The notes under the pieces: model-generated
Told to the model about the DNA's origin: nothing
What the model saw: only the letters and a program-made list of their open reading frames with translations
The model's database searches: none
Program-made: the position numbers and the translations under genes
Shown here: piece by piece, positions 34,781-46,525 of the stretch
How the letters are laid out: each line of letters opens with the position of its first letter
Position numbering within the stretch: position 1 is the first letter of the stretch
NCBI GenBank assembly: GCA_961205875.1
Contig: OY540811.1
Coordinates: 34,999,340-35,063,339, forward strand
From: Sialis fuliginosa
Lineage: Eukaryota > Arthropoda > Insecta > Megaloptera > Sialidae
Direction of reading: 5' to 3'
Length of the DNA stretch: 64,000 bases

Positions 34781-37700
34781 ACCTGTGTGAAGTTAGCACC
34801 GCAAGTTTCGAAAAATAAAAAATAAAATAGAGTTCCGGAGAGCACTCAAAGAGTTCTGGAGTTCTTTTATATTTTGAAAAAGAGTTCTGTCAATTTAATC
34901 CCCCAAAAACGTTTTTTCAAAATGGGGTGCTAACTTCACGCAGCACCGCAAACTCAAAAAATTCAATTTATTTTTAGAGTTCTAAAGAGCACTCAAAGAG
35001 TTCTGGAGTTTTCTTATATTTTTAAAAAGAGTTCTGGCAATTGAACCCCCCAAAAACGGGTTTTGAAAATACAGTTTTAAAATTACACAGAACAGCAATC
35101 ACGAACAAACAATACTTTTTTGGGATAACACTGCATGTGCTGAGGAGTTCCCGTAAGTTAAAAAATAGTTCTATCAATTTAAACACCCCCTCCCCACGAA
35201 AAAAAAATAATTTACAAAAACAGTATACTTTCGGCATTGACATAATTTCACTATTGTAATTTCTGTTTAGAGTTCTGTATAGCACTCTTGAAAATAAATA
35301 TATTTTCTCATTAACCCTTTCCTGACAAACGAACATATAAAAAAATAGTCAAATAATTAATATTTCAAAATTATTTTTTTTAAATTTCCATAAAGTTTTG
35401 AGATTTCTGTTTAGAGTTCTGAATAGCACTCAAGAGAATGAACATAAAAACTCCTTAACCCTTTCCTGACAAACGAACATATAAAAAAATATTGAAATTA
35501 TTAATATTTCAAAATTATTAAAAAAATATAACTTTAAAGTTTTGAGATTTATATTTAGAGTTCTGAATAGCACTCTTGAGAATGAACAAATTTTCCCATT
35601 AACCTTTTCCTGGCAAACGAACAAATAAATAGTTATTCAATTTATTAACATTTCAAAATTATTTAAAAAATATTTCTTTAAAGTTATGAGATTTCTGTTT
35701 AGAGTTCTGAATAGCACTCATAAAAATGAACAAATTCGCTCTTAACCCTTTCCTGGCAAACGAACAAATAAATAGTTATTCAATTTATTAATATTTCAAA
35801 ATTATTAAAAAAATATAACATTAAAGTTTTGAGATTTATATTTAGAGTTCTGAATAGCACTCTTGAGAATGAACAAATTTGCTCCTTAACCCTTTCCTGA
35901 CAAACGAACATATAAAAAATATTCAAATTATTAATATTTCAAAATTATTAAAAAAATATAACATTAAAGTTTTGAGATTTCTATTTAGAGTTCTGAATAG
36001 AACTCTTGAGAATGAACAAATTTTCTCATTAACCCTTTCCTGACAAACGAACATATAAAAAAATAGTCAAATAATTAATATTTCAAAAATATTTTTTTTT
36101 AATTTCCATAAAGTTTTGAGATTTCTGTTTAGAGTTCTGAATAGCACTCAAGAGAATGAACATAAAAATTCCTTAACCCTTTCCTGACAAACGAACATGT
36201 AAAAAAATATTCACATTATTAATATTTCAAAATTATTAAAAAAATATAACTTTAAAGTTTTGAGATTTCTATTTAGAGTTCTGAATAGCACTCTTGAGAA
36301 TGAACAAATTTTCCCATTAACCTTTTCCTGGCAAACGAACAAATAAATAGTTATTCAATTTATTAATATTTCAAAATTATTTAAAAAATATTTCTTTAAA
36401 GTTCTGAGATTTCTATTTAGAGTTCTGAATAGAACTCTTGAGAATGAACAAATTTTCTCATTAACCCTTTCCTGGCAAACGAATAGATCAAAACTTATTC
36501 AATTTATTAATAGTTCAAAATTATTAAAAAATATTTCAATAAAGTTTTGAGATTTCTGTTTAGAGTTCTGAATAGCACTCCTGAAAATGAACAAATTTTG
36601 AAATATTAATAATTTGAATAACTTTTATTTGTTCGTTTTTATTTAAAAAATATTTCTTTAAAGTTCTGAGATTTCTATTTAGAGTTCTGAATAGAACTCT
36701 TGAGAATGAACAAATTTTCTCATTAACCCTTTCCTGGCAAACGAATAGATAAAAACTTATTCAAATTATTAATATTTCAAAATTATTAAAAAATATTTCT
36801 TTAAAGTTCTGAGATTTTTGTTTAGAGTTCTGAATAGCACTCTTGAGAATAAAAAAATTCGCTCATTAACTCTTTCCTGGCAAACGAACAAATAAAAACA
36901 TATTCAATTTATTAATATTTCAAAATTATTAAAAAATATTTCAATAAAGTTTTGAGATTTCTATTTAAAGTTCTGAATAGCACTCTTGAGAATGAACAAA
37001 TTTGCTCATTAACCCTTTCCTGACAATCGAACATATAGAAAATATTCAAATTATTAATATTTCAAAATTATTAAAAAAATATAACTTTAAAGTTTTGAGA
37101 TTTCTATTTAGAGTTCTGAATAGCACTCTTGAGAATGAACAAAATTTTCCCATTATCCTTTTCCTGGCAAACGAACAAATAAATAGTTATTCAATTTATT
37201 AATATTTCAAAATTATTTAAAAAATATTTCTTTAAAGTTCTGAGATTTCTGTTTAGAGTTCTGAATAGCAATCTTGAAAATACACATAATAACTTGTTAA
37301 CTCTTTCCTTGCAAACGAATAGATAAAAACTTATTCAATTTATTAATATTTCTAAATTATTAAAAAATATTTCAATAGAGTTTTGAGATTTCTGTTTAGA
37401 GTTCTGAATAGCACTCATGAAAATACACATAATAACTTATTAACTCTTTCCTGGCAAACGAACCAATAAAAAGTTATTCAAATTATTAATATTTCAAAAT
37501 TATTTAAAAAATATTTCCTTAAAGTTTTGAGATTTCTGTTTAGAGTTCTGAATAGCACTCTTAAGAATGTCAAATTTGCTCATTAAGCCTTTCCTGGCAA
37601 ACGAATAGATAAAAACTTATTCAATTTATTAATATTTCAAAATTATTAAAAAAATATTTCAATAAAGTTTTGAGATTTCTGTTTAGAGTTCTGAATAGCA

Positions 37701-39705
37701 ATCTTGAAAATACACATAATAACTTGTTAACTCTTTCCTGGCAAACAAACAAATAAAAGTTATTCAAATTATTAATATTTCAAAATTTGTTCATTTTCAG
37801 GAGTGCTATTCAGAACTCTAAACAGAAATCTCAAAACTTTATTAAAATATTTTTAAATAATTTTGAAATATTAATAAATTGAATAAGTTTTTATTTATTC
37901 GTTTGTCAGGGAAGATTTAATGAGTAATTATGTTCATTTTCAAGAGTGCTATTCAGAACTCTAAACAGAAATCTCAGAACTTTAAAGAAATATTTTTTTA
38001 ATAACTTTGAAATATTAATAATTTGAATAAGTTTTTATTTGTTCGTTTGCCAGGAAAGGGTTAATGAGCGAATTTGTTCATTCTCATGAGTGCTATTCAG
38101 AACTCTAAACAGAAATCTCAGAACTTTAAAGAAATATTTTTTAAATAATTTTGAAATATTAATAAATTGAATAACTATTTATTTGTTTGTTTGCCAGGAA
38201 AAGGATAATGGGAAAATTTGTTCATTCTCAAGAGTGCTATTCAGAACGCTAAATAGAAATCTCAAAACTTTAAAGTTATATTTTTTTAATAATTTTGAAA
38301 TATTAATAATTTGAATATTTTCTATATGTTCGATTGTCAGGAAAGGGTTAATGTACAAATTTGTTCATTCTCAAGAGTGCTATTCAGAACTCTAAATAGA
38401 AATCTCAAAACTTTATTGAAATATTTTTTAATAATTTTGAAATATTAATAAATTGAATAAGTTTTTATTTGTTCGTTTGCCAGGAAAGAGTCAATGAGCG
38501 AATTTTTTTATTCTCAAGAGTGCTATTCAGAACTTTAAACAAAAATCTCAGAACTTTAAAGAAATATTTTTTAATAATTTTTAAATATTAATAATATGAA
38601 TAAGTTTTTATCTATTCGTTTGCCAGGAAAGGGTTAATGAGAAAATTTGTTCATTCTCAAGAGTTCTATTCAGAACTCTAAATAGAAATCTCAGAACTTT
38701 AAAGAAATATTTTTTAAATAAAAACGAACAAATAAAAGTTATTCAAATTATTAATATTTCAAAATTTGTTCATTTTCAGGAGTGCTATTCAGAACTCTAA
38801 ACAGAAATCTCAAAACTTTATTGAAATATTTTTTAATAATTTTGAACTATTAATAAATTGAATAAGTTTTGATCTATTCGTTTGCCAGGAAAGGGTTAAT
38901 GAGAAAATTTGTTCATTCTCAAGAGTTCTATTCAGAACTCTAAATAGAAATCTCAGAACTTTAAAGAAATATTTTTTAAATAATTTTGAAATATTAATAA
39001 ATTGAATAACTATTTATTTGTTCGTTTGCCAGGAAAAGGTTAAAGAGTTTTTATGTTCATTCTCTTGAGTGCTATTCAGAACTCTAAACAGAAATCTCAA
39101 AACTTTATGGAAATTATTGAAATATTAATTATTTGATTATTTTTTTATATGTTCGTTTGTCAGGAAAGGGTTAATGAGAAAATATGTTTATTTTCAAGAG
39201 TGCTATACAGAACTCTAAACAGAAATTACAATAGTGAAATTATGTCAATGCCGAAAGTATACTGTTTTTGTAAATTATTTTTTTTTTCGTGGGGAGGGGG
39301 TGTTTAAATTGATAGAACTATTTTTTAACTTACGGGAACTCCTCAGCACATGCAGTGTTATCCCAAAAAAGTATTGTTTGTTCGTGATTGCTGTTCTGTG
39401 TAATTTTAAAACTGTATTTTCAAAACCCGTTTTTGGGGGGTTCAATTGCCAGAATTCTTTTTAAAAATATAAGAGAACTCCAGAACTCTTTGAGTGCTCT
39501 TTAGAACTCTAAAAATAAATTGAATTTTTTGAGTTTGCGGTGCTGCGTGAAGTTAGCACACCATTTTGAAAAAACGTTTTTGGGGGGTTCAATTGACAGA
39601 ACTCTTTTTCAAAATATAAAAGAACTCCAGAACTCTTTGAGTGCTCTCCGGAACTCTATTTTATTTTTTATTTTTCGAAACTTGCGGTGCTAACCTCACA
39701 CAGGT
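34781..39705. mobile_element. Giant foldback element (4925 bp), 9-bp TSD AAAAATGTT
   Basis: The ends ACCTGTGTGAAGTTAGCACC and (inverted right) ACCTGTGTGAGGTTAGCACC continue into almost identical terminal segments of about 480 bp with two subterminal copies of an AGCACTCAAAGAGTTCTGGA block. Then each arm is a tandem array of about 143-bp units, left array forward, right array reversed. AAAAATGTT stands directly outside both ends (34772-34780, 39706-39714). No transposase-like frame; the longest open frames are mirror images of the terminal segment. Architecture and 9-bp duplication match Drosophila FB elements; a Mutator-type origin is also possible. It lies in carrier intron 1. Confidence 0.85.
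35265..39230. repeat. Tandem array of about 143-bp units, two opposed arms
   Basis: The marker GAGTTCTGAATAGCACTC recurs about 18 times from 35270 to 37690 at 140-150-bp steps, and its inverse about 11 times from 37800 to 39200. Other unit landmarks are TTTGAGATTTCTGTTTAGAG, TTAACCCTTTCCTGGCAAAC and TTATTAATATTTCAAAATTA. Units differ by a few bases and small indels. Orientation flips at about 37790 (centre), and a short inverted half-unit occurs at 36598-36640 and, in mirror position, at 38718-38770. Confidence 0.9.
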
Positions 39706-39913
39706 AAAAATGTTTCAGGTAAAAGTTGCTTATTTTTACTCGTACATTACAAATCTGCAACAAAAAATATAGATTTAGATTTAAAAAAGAAAAGTTGAAC
39801 CTGAAAACATATTGAGGTGACCTTTTCAAGGTCAACCCATATTGTCAGTATTGAGCCCCCTCGAAACCATGAAACATTTTCTCTAAAAAAAGTATTTAAA
39901 AAAACATCCGGTA

Positions 39914-40286
39914 TTTAGCGAACTGCCCTGACTGACTGACTGACCATCATTTTTGTGACCATACTACTTAACTTAGAACCTTGAAATTTTGTATATATAT
40001 ACCAACTAGTGGGCCTTTTATGAATAAGTTTATAAATGGGGTAACAATTTTTCAAAAAAAACACTACAATTTTTTCATTATGTTTTTTATATTCCTTGGG
40101 CGATATAATGTAAAGTTCAAACCTTAGACTTTAAAAAAAAAGTGAAGAAAAAAAAAGTTTTGATGTAAAAAACTATCAAAAGGAAAATCGATATTAAATT
40201 TATTTATTTAAAAAAAAATACTTCGGTTAATTGACAACTATGAACCCGTGTCTGATTTTTGCAAATATCGTAACTATGGATACATT
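39914..40286. other. Non-coding stretch
   Basis: No gene recognised. It includes GACTGACTGACTGACC (39927-39945) and ACTTAGAACCTTGAAATTTT, typical of a decayed insect repeat ending in short tandem GACT/GGAC, then A+T-rich sequence. Confidence 0.5.
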
Positions 40287-40677
40287 CATGGGCGCCGGCA
40301 GAATTTCTAGATACAGGGTGTCCCAAGAATGCGTCAAAGTTCAATATTTCATTTATTATATCAAATAGAAGAAAACTTTAAATATAAAAGTTGTCAGGTT
40401 AGACAAGCCGCATATTTTAAAAATAGTTACATTTATATAGGGTGTCCCATAAGTGCGTTACAAATCAAATTTGTGTTTTTTTAAATACAATGTGTATTTT
40501 TTTGATTGATAATCTTGAAGCATTAATTTTTTTGGATATACGCGACAAAAAAAAGGTCCTCACTTTTATATTTTGACCTGAATGTTAAATTAAAAATTGT
40601 ATTTCTTAATTTTTTAGTTTTTTCTTTTTTGCCAGGGGGGGTGCAAGGAGGTGCACTTGCACCTCCCGGCGCCCATG
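40287..40677. mobile_element. TIR element with CATGGGCGCCGG ends, hAT-like
   Basis: Left end CATGGGCGCCGGCAGAA and right end CACCTCCCGGCGCCCATG are inverted. Flanks GATACATT and GATGCTTT agree at 6 of 8 positions, compatible with an old 8-bp duplication. The interior contains two CAGGGTGTCCCA-type fragments (40314 and 40439) from another palindrome family. Confidence 0.6.
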
Positions 40678-40772
40678 GATGCTTTATACCGGGTGTTCCA
40701 GACCACCCGTCCACTATGTTTTACGCCCAAACTATTGAAGATAGAGTTTTATGATAAAAAATTTACTATATA

Positions 40773-41813
40773 CAGGTTGAGTCATATCAGGTGGAACAAA
40801 CTTGAACCGTGGATTGAGAAAAATATTTTAAGCAAAAAACATTATATAAACATGTGTCCGGAAATTTGCCATGAGGGGGCTACAGCCCTCCAAAAATTTT
40901 ATTCAAAATTAGTTTTTATTTAATATCTAGAGAACCCATTATGCTAAAGTTATGAAATTTGATACGGGGTTTAGTATTAATAAGTATTATTGATTTCCAG
41001 TATTGACCAATTATAATTTAGACCAGGGCTGTAAGGGGCCAGTAGGCCCATCGATTTTTATCTAGTATTTTTTTGTTCTTTAATTTTTCCCTGTGTTAGA
41101 CATTTGAATAAGAATGTATGAGACAAAATACACAAAAATATACTTTGCTCATTTATCATAGAATAAACCGTTTACGAGCAATATCGATGCAAAAGAAAGC
41201 ATGCAGAATTTTACTTAATACGGATGCTTCAAATTAAACAAAATAAATTTATATTCCTGTTCTTTGATTAAAGGTAAGAAAAAAGTTCATGTACATATAT
41301 CACCTAATAAATTTTTTATCATAGAACAAGAATATAAAAATATTTTTTGTAATTTGAAGCATCCGTATTAAGTAAAATTCAGAAACCTTTCTTTTGCATC
41401 CATATTTCTCGTAAACGGTTTATCCTATGATAAATGAGCAAAGTATATTTTTGTGTATTTTGTCTCATACATTCTTATTCAAATGTCTAACACAGGGAAA
41501 AATTAAAGAACAAAAAAATACTAGATAAAAATCGATGAGCCTACTGGTTCCTTACAGCCCTGGTCTAAATTCTAATTGGTTAATACTGGAAATCAATAAT
41601 ACTTATTAATACTAAACCCCGAATCAAATTTCATAACTTTAGCATAATGGGTTCTCTAGATATTAAATAAAAACTAATTTTGAATAAAATTTTTGGAGGG
41701 CTGTAGCCCCCTCATGACAAATTTCCGGACACATTTTTATATAATGTTTTTTGCTTAAAATATTTTTCTCAATCCACGGTTCAAGTTTGTTCCACCTGAT
41801 ATGACTCACCCTG
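40773..41813. mobile_element. Palindromic TA-flanked element (1041 bp)
   Basis: The ends CAGGTTGAGTCATATCAGGT and (inverted right) CAGGGTGAGTCATATCAGGT have TA at 40771-40772 and 41814-41815. It interrupts a sequence whose uninterrupted copy is present inverted near 12605-12640; comparing the two gives a duplication of exactly TA. Arms contain GGGGGCTACAGCCCTCC and GATAAACCGTTTACGAG. About 41285-41305 preserves the empty target of the Tc1 insertion in the related element at 30167. Confidence 0.9.
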
Positions 41814-41815
41814 TA

Positions 41816-43716
41816 TATCGACCCTAAAGAATTTCAGGAAAATATTTTCAACCTACTAAAACTCCCCCTTGGGGGGTAGTTTGAGGGGCACATGCCCGTT
41901 TCTCAGAAAAATCAAATAAAATGGTATATCTATAAGTAGATCATTTTAAAGATCATAAAAAAGTAAGAAACTTTTGTAAAAAAAAATTTTTCATACATCA
42001 ATTGTTTAGAAAATATGGCGCCTTGTTTCCAAATTTTAGGGTTTTACTGAAATAGCAATAAAATGCGTCGTTTTTGAGATATTTAAAAAAATACCGATTT
42101 TGAGATACCACCTTTGTACCCTCCACACGATTTTGATGATTTTTATATGGGATCATCTATTAGTCAGAACCAACATAGAAAGTTTAATTAAAATCGGTCC
42201 AGTGGTTCATGAGTTAAGCGTGCGATAAGAATTCAGGGAACAGGCACACATATACATAGACACACACGCAGACAACATGTATTACCATATTTTGATGATA
42301 AATTTTACTAAAAAATCCTCTTCATGTAAAATAATAGAATGCACGTTTGTGAAAAATGGGCAAAAAATCAATAATAAACGCTTGAAAAAAAAATTGTACC
42401 ACATGGATCTCATAGAGATGATTCAGTTCTACAATTCTTTTTATAATCATTTTTTACGTTAAGTCCGCCGTTATGGAAATATTTACGGTGAAAAATCATG
42501 CAATGCAGATTTTTCGCTTCGTTCTCAAAACTACTCTTCACTTTGAGCATCGACTGCGAGAGAAGGCTTGGAATTAGCAGAATAGACATTTTTTACGCAG
42601 TATTTCATTTAGAATCTTTAATTCCTGTTATATTTTTTTCTCTGAACAATGGTTTGTATGAAAAATGATAAAAACTGGGATAAATTTCATTCCGGTGGTA
42701 GTTTTTTACGTGAAAGGGAATGTTCCATCCACGATTTAGGTGGGAACTTTTCGGGATCTTATTCCGAACCTTAATAAGAGTTTGTGGACAAAGTATCAAA
42801 ACTTTATAATTTTTTTCTTCTGTTTGGCGAATTTTAATCTAATTACCGTCGACTGATTGGTACATATGTGTTTTTATACTTACACTTTAACAAACTGATG
42901 AGCAGGGGTAGTTTGGCAGGGAGTGAAAAAATGTTTTTTTTATTAATAACATCAAAACAGCTAATTTTATTAAAAAGTATTTAAAATATTTTTTGTAGTT
43001 CTTTATTAGACCTTTAATTTGTTTTTTTTTACCTTTGTGCATTGAGATTAGAGATATCATGTTGTGGCATATGAAAAATAGAGATTAATTAATGGAAAGT
43101 CATAGTTAAAATTAAAATTGTTGCAAACAAAAATTGATAATTGTAGACAGAATTTCAGTGTAAAGAATGATATTACCGATACAATATTAAATGTAAAACT
43201 GAGGAAATTTTTCATATTGAAATTTTATATACAACACAATCGTTTACATTAATGAATCTTATGATACACCAACATGTCAAGCCGAAATTCAACATTAAAT
43301 TTAAAATTATGATATTTGTTGATCTGGAAATTATTATATTCTAATATAGAAGTAAATTTTTTTTAAAGGAAATTATAATAGAAGTATATATGTTAGGCAA
43401 CATCAATAGAGAAACCATGTTTAGTTTGCGTAATAGAGATTCTAGAGTCCGAAGGGAAGCGAACGAATTTTGATTTATCAAGGTCCGACTTATAAAGGTT
43501 CTACTGTAATGTGTGTATAATTTTTTTTTCATTCAAATAATTAACTGTGTATTTTATTTTAAATTAAAATTTTTAAAATAGTCAACTTGGAAATTACTTG
43601 ATTCCAATATAGAAATAACATAACTAAAAAATATATTAGAGAATTTCTACTTTACAGATTAAATGTATAAACCCGGATAACACTGGGTCCAACGCGCTAG
43701 TTAATTATATATGTAC
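41816..43716. other. Carrier intron 1, part nearest exon 1
   Basis: 41816-42060 is the copy of the inverted 12300-12600 block. 42110-42270 is a diverged fragment of the GCTTCCTCG-ended family (CACACGATTTTGATGATTTT, GTGGTTCATGAGTTAAGCGT). From 42280 to 43716 I see no recognisable repeat or gene; it is moderately A+T-rich and may be the least invaded part of the intron. Confidence 0.5.
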
Positions 43717-43955
43717 CTAAACCCGTTCAGAAAAAACTGTGTCCACAATGCAGGAATAAGTCCCTTCTGTAATGCCAAAAGTCCATCTGCTTTAGCGATA
43801 TTATACATTGCGTGAGGTACATTTTTGTAATGCACAGCGTGTTGACCTCGTGCTTGAAGTTCCCCTTGAAGCTGCATACGGATCTTCACGACTTCAAGAG
43901 GGTTTGTAAAAAAACCTGCACCAACAGCAGCCATACCACCAAGCAATATATCCAT
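43717..43955 (-). CDS. SLC25A34/35-like mitochondrial carrier, exon 1
   Basis: First coding exon of an inner-mitochondrial-membrane solute carrier. The start ATG at 43955 opens with [16 protein letters not shown], the usual beginning of the SLC25A35 group, followed by the first carrier signature PLEVVK (residues 19-24) and [11 protein letters not shown]. Family members are six-helix transporters; A34/A35 are related to oxaloacetate/dicarboxylate carriers, but their substrate is not settled. The exon ends at AG|GTACAT (donor 43716/43715) after 79 codons plus two bases. Joining to exon 2 makes an Arg and gives NGFRLGIYQ, matching the family's NGxRLGxY. No disabling change is visible. The intron that follows is 18.5 kb and almost wholly repeats. 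Confidence 0.92.
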
Positions 43956-44978
43956 TATAACTATTTAAGTTGATATGAATTACAGATGATGATAATAATG
44001 TATCTGTAAGAAAATAAATGATTTGTAAAATATAAAGTACAGTCAAAATGGCGAAATAAAGGGCAACCGTGCACTTTGAGTAGGCAGCGATTTTATATGA
44101 GAGTCGGTCGTGAGTCTAACACTTAATACAAGTAACACTACTCAAGTACCATTCGCCGATATTCTTGAAACTTTGCACACACGTACTACACCAAAAAACA
44201 TTTAACACGTGTTTTTACTTGCTTAAAAGAAGTACCATTTTAATCAGCGTAGCGGATAAACAAATGATTTTTTTTTAAGTAGAGGTTGTAGGGAATTTTA
44301 TACAGATCAGGAACTAGAAGGAAGTGAGTGGACACAATATGACAACCGGCAACTATGTTCAGATTCGTATACCTGAGACCTCAAAGAACTTAAAAAGTCA
44401 AGGTGTCAAGTCGTTACTTGAGTGCAATTTTTTTAAAGCGCGAAAAGGCCCTACAAAAGGAAAAAAATGTTTTGTTAAATCAAAACTTTTTTTTTATAAT
44501 CATTAGGCCTTTCCGCTTAAAAAAAGACCCTTACACTCATAACTGTAACTACTCATTTATTTGTTATAATTTTTTTAAAGTTAATAAAACCTTGAATTTT
44601 GGTGTTTTCAATCATGAAAATGTACACTTTAAAACTGATATCATATTTAAAAAAATTATTATCTTCAAACGAATGTTAACAATATGGTATACTTCAATTT
44701 TAAGATTATTACCGACACCCACCTTTATTTTAATTAACAACTACATATGTGCGTTTTTCTACTCTGCGCACTCATATTGCTCTCTCTGGCCCTCTCACTA
44801 ACAGTTCTACGAAGGAAATGAGTAGAAATAATATGACAACCGAATTTTCTCAATCGATATAAGCGCACAAGAGCCCAAAGATTAATATTCTGAAAGGTGC
44901 TAACCCATTTTATAGTTCGTTTGTTTTTTACTCCCCCTCCTCTTAAAAATTAAAGAAATAGATTGAGCGTCTGCTGTG

Positions 44979-45611
44979 TAGGCGCGTATACAAGGGGGGT
45001 GGGGTCAAGGGGTTATGACCCTACCGAAGAATTCAAAAAAATATACTAGATATTATGAAGAAATCCGAAAGTTATTTACAGTATGGTCAGATGAGTTCAA
45101 ATCACTATTAATAAACACATTAATAAATTTTCAACTACAAAATCATTTGAATAAAAAAAAATTATTTTGATAATTAGCTCCTTGACACGTAATATTTTTA
45201 ATATATCTATCTAATTAGTAATTATTTTATATTAGTTGTACGAAATTGATTTGACTTCATTTCTGTGTGCATCTCTCTTTAATACCGTTTATTGCAAAAT
45301 TCGCTATTGTAAAATAAACAATTAAGTAAAGAATTTGCAGCCAAGAAATTGTTTGTTAACTAATATCTCGAAAACAACAGCTCTAAATAAATTTTGATTT
45401 ATAGTTTATAGTTAAATCAGAGAATTTTTCTGTTTTACTGTTCTGGAATTTATATTTTTTACAAAAACTAAACAATAAAAAATATTTTGAGAGTTATTAT
45501 ACGCTTATTTCAAATATATACATATATATACATATACTGCTATTAGAAAGTTAAATTTGTAATTTTTTTCCTGTATGACTCCCTCCGACAGTTAGGCTGT
45601 ATACGCGCCTG
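44979..45611. mobile_element. hAT-type MITE (633 bp), 8-bp TSD CTGCTGTG
   Basis: Ends TAGGCGCGTATACAAGGG and GGCTGTATACGCGCCTG are inverted repeats of about 14 bp. CTGCTGTG flanks both sides exactly (44971-44978, 45612-45619). The interior is A+T-rich and non-coding. Confidence 0.88.
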
Positions 45612-45674
45612 CTGCTGTGGAGTCTTAATATTTATTTTGAACGACAGTTTTTTTTTATAGAAATTAGTAATTAT

Positions 45675-45800
45675 AGGTCATTAGGGTTCCGAATAAATCC
45701 TAATAATCTAACTTTGTCGTCCGTCCGTCCGTCTTTTTCATTCAAAACGAAATATCTCGTAAACTATATAAGCTAGATACTTGAAATTTTATGAAAAATT
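45675..45800. repeat. Dispersed module with GTCC run
   Basis: Starts near AGGGTTCCGAATAAATCCT, then CTAACTTTGTCGTCCGTCCG and AAATATCTCGTAAACTATA. The same module occurs inverted at 55245-55372 (AAAGTGAGATTAATAAGG) and at 63932-64000, and a remnant at 58615-58690. It is a widespread type in insect genomes. Confidence 0.6.
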
Positions 45801-46525
45801 GAACATTTTCTTCAATTGAAGAAACATCTCGCAAGCGCCCATCACTACGCATAAGCATAGGTACTGTAACGCTACGCGCGCTATAAGGTTTTTGTAGGGG
45901 GTGGCCAGGGGGGCAAATGAACCACAAGAGCTGCCGGCACATAGCATTTTTAAGTTCTTTAAGGTCTCAGGTATACGAATCTGAACATAGTTACCAGTTG
46001 TCATATTATTTCCACTCACTTCCTTCGTAGAATTGTTAGTGAGAGGGCAATATGAGCACGCAGAGTAGAAAAACGCACTTAGTTGTTAATTAAAATAAAG
46101 GTGGGTGCCGGTAATAATCTTAAAATTGAAGTATATCATATTGTCAACATTCGTTTGAAGATTATAAATATTGTTTTAAATATAATAATATTAGTTTTAA
46201 AGTGTAGGTTTTCATGATTGAAAACACCCAAATTCAAGGTTTTATGAATAAAAAATTATAACAAATAAATGAGTAGAGTTACAGTTATGAGTGTAAGGGC
46301 CTTTTTTAAGCCGAATGTCCTAATGATTATACAAAAAATAATTTTGATTTAAAAAACCATTTTTTCCTTTTGTAAGGCTTTTTCGCGCTTTAAAAAAAAT
46401 TGCACCCAAGTACCGACTGACACCTTGACTTTTTAAGTTCTTTGAGGTCTCAGGTATACGAATCTGAACATAGTTGCCGATTGTCATATTATGTCTACTC
46501 ACTTCTTTCTAGCGCCTGATCTAAT

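Larger units (their letters stand above)
34168..39911. mobile_element. TA-flanked palindrome interrupted by the foldback element
   Basis: The ends CCGGGTGTTTTTTTAAAGAC and (inverted right) CCGGATGTTTTTTTAAATAC have TA on both sides (34166-34167, 39912-39913). Taking out 34781-39705 plus one copy of AAAAATGTT leaves a palindrome of about 810 bp. Its left arm (34168-34600) pairs with 34605-34780 joined to 39715-39911; TTTTTTACTCGAAAACTA near 34475 has its inverse near 34725. The left arm near 34408-34435 keeps the uninterrupted target site. Confidence 0.85.
44236..46525. repeat. Large composite inverted repeat
   Basis: ATACCTGAGACCTCAAAGAA with its surroundings (44310-44440) is inverted at 46376-46518, and a third, partial copy lies at 45945-46025. 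The outer part TTTTAATCAGCGTAGCGGA (44240) is also found in the insertion at 26975. The interior contains the module seen at 32620-33030 in both orientations, the hAT MITE 44979-45611 and a GTCC-run module. 43956-44235, upstream of the carrier start, holds no recognised repeat. Confidence 0.6.

Noticed and set aside
35265-37790. CRISPR-like regular spacing of repeats
   Set aside because: The units are contiguous tandem repeats of about 143 bp with no unique spacers, in a eukaryotic intron.
35022-39464. Two 76-104-codon frames with the same peptide at opposite ends of the array
   Set aside because: They are mirror images produced by the inverted terminal segments (35022-35336 minus and 39234-39464 plus); no protein motif is present.
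42600-43700. Possible extra carrier exon between exons 1 and 2
   Set aside because: Exons 1 and 2 already join in phase and in family sequence (NGFRLGIYQ), leaving no room for another exon.
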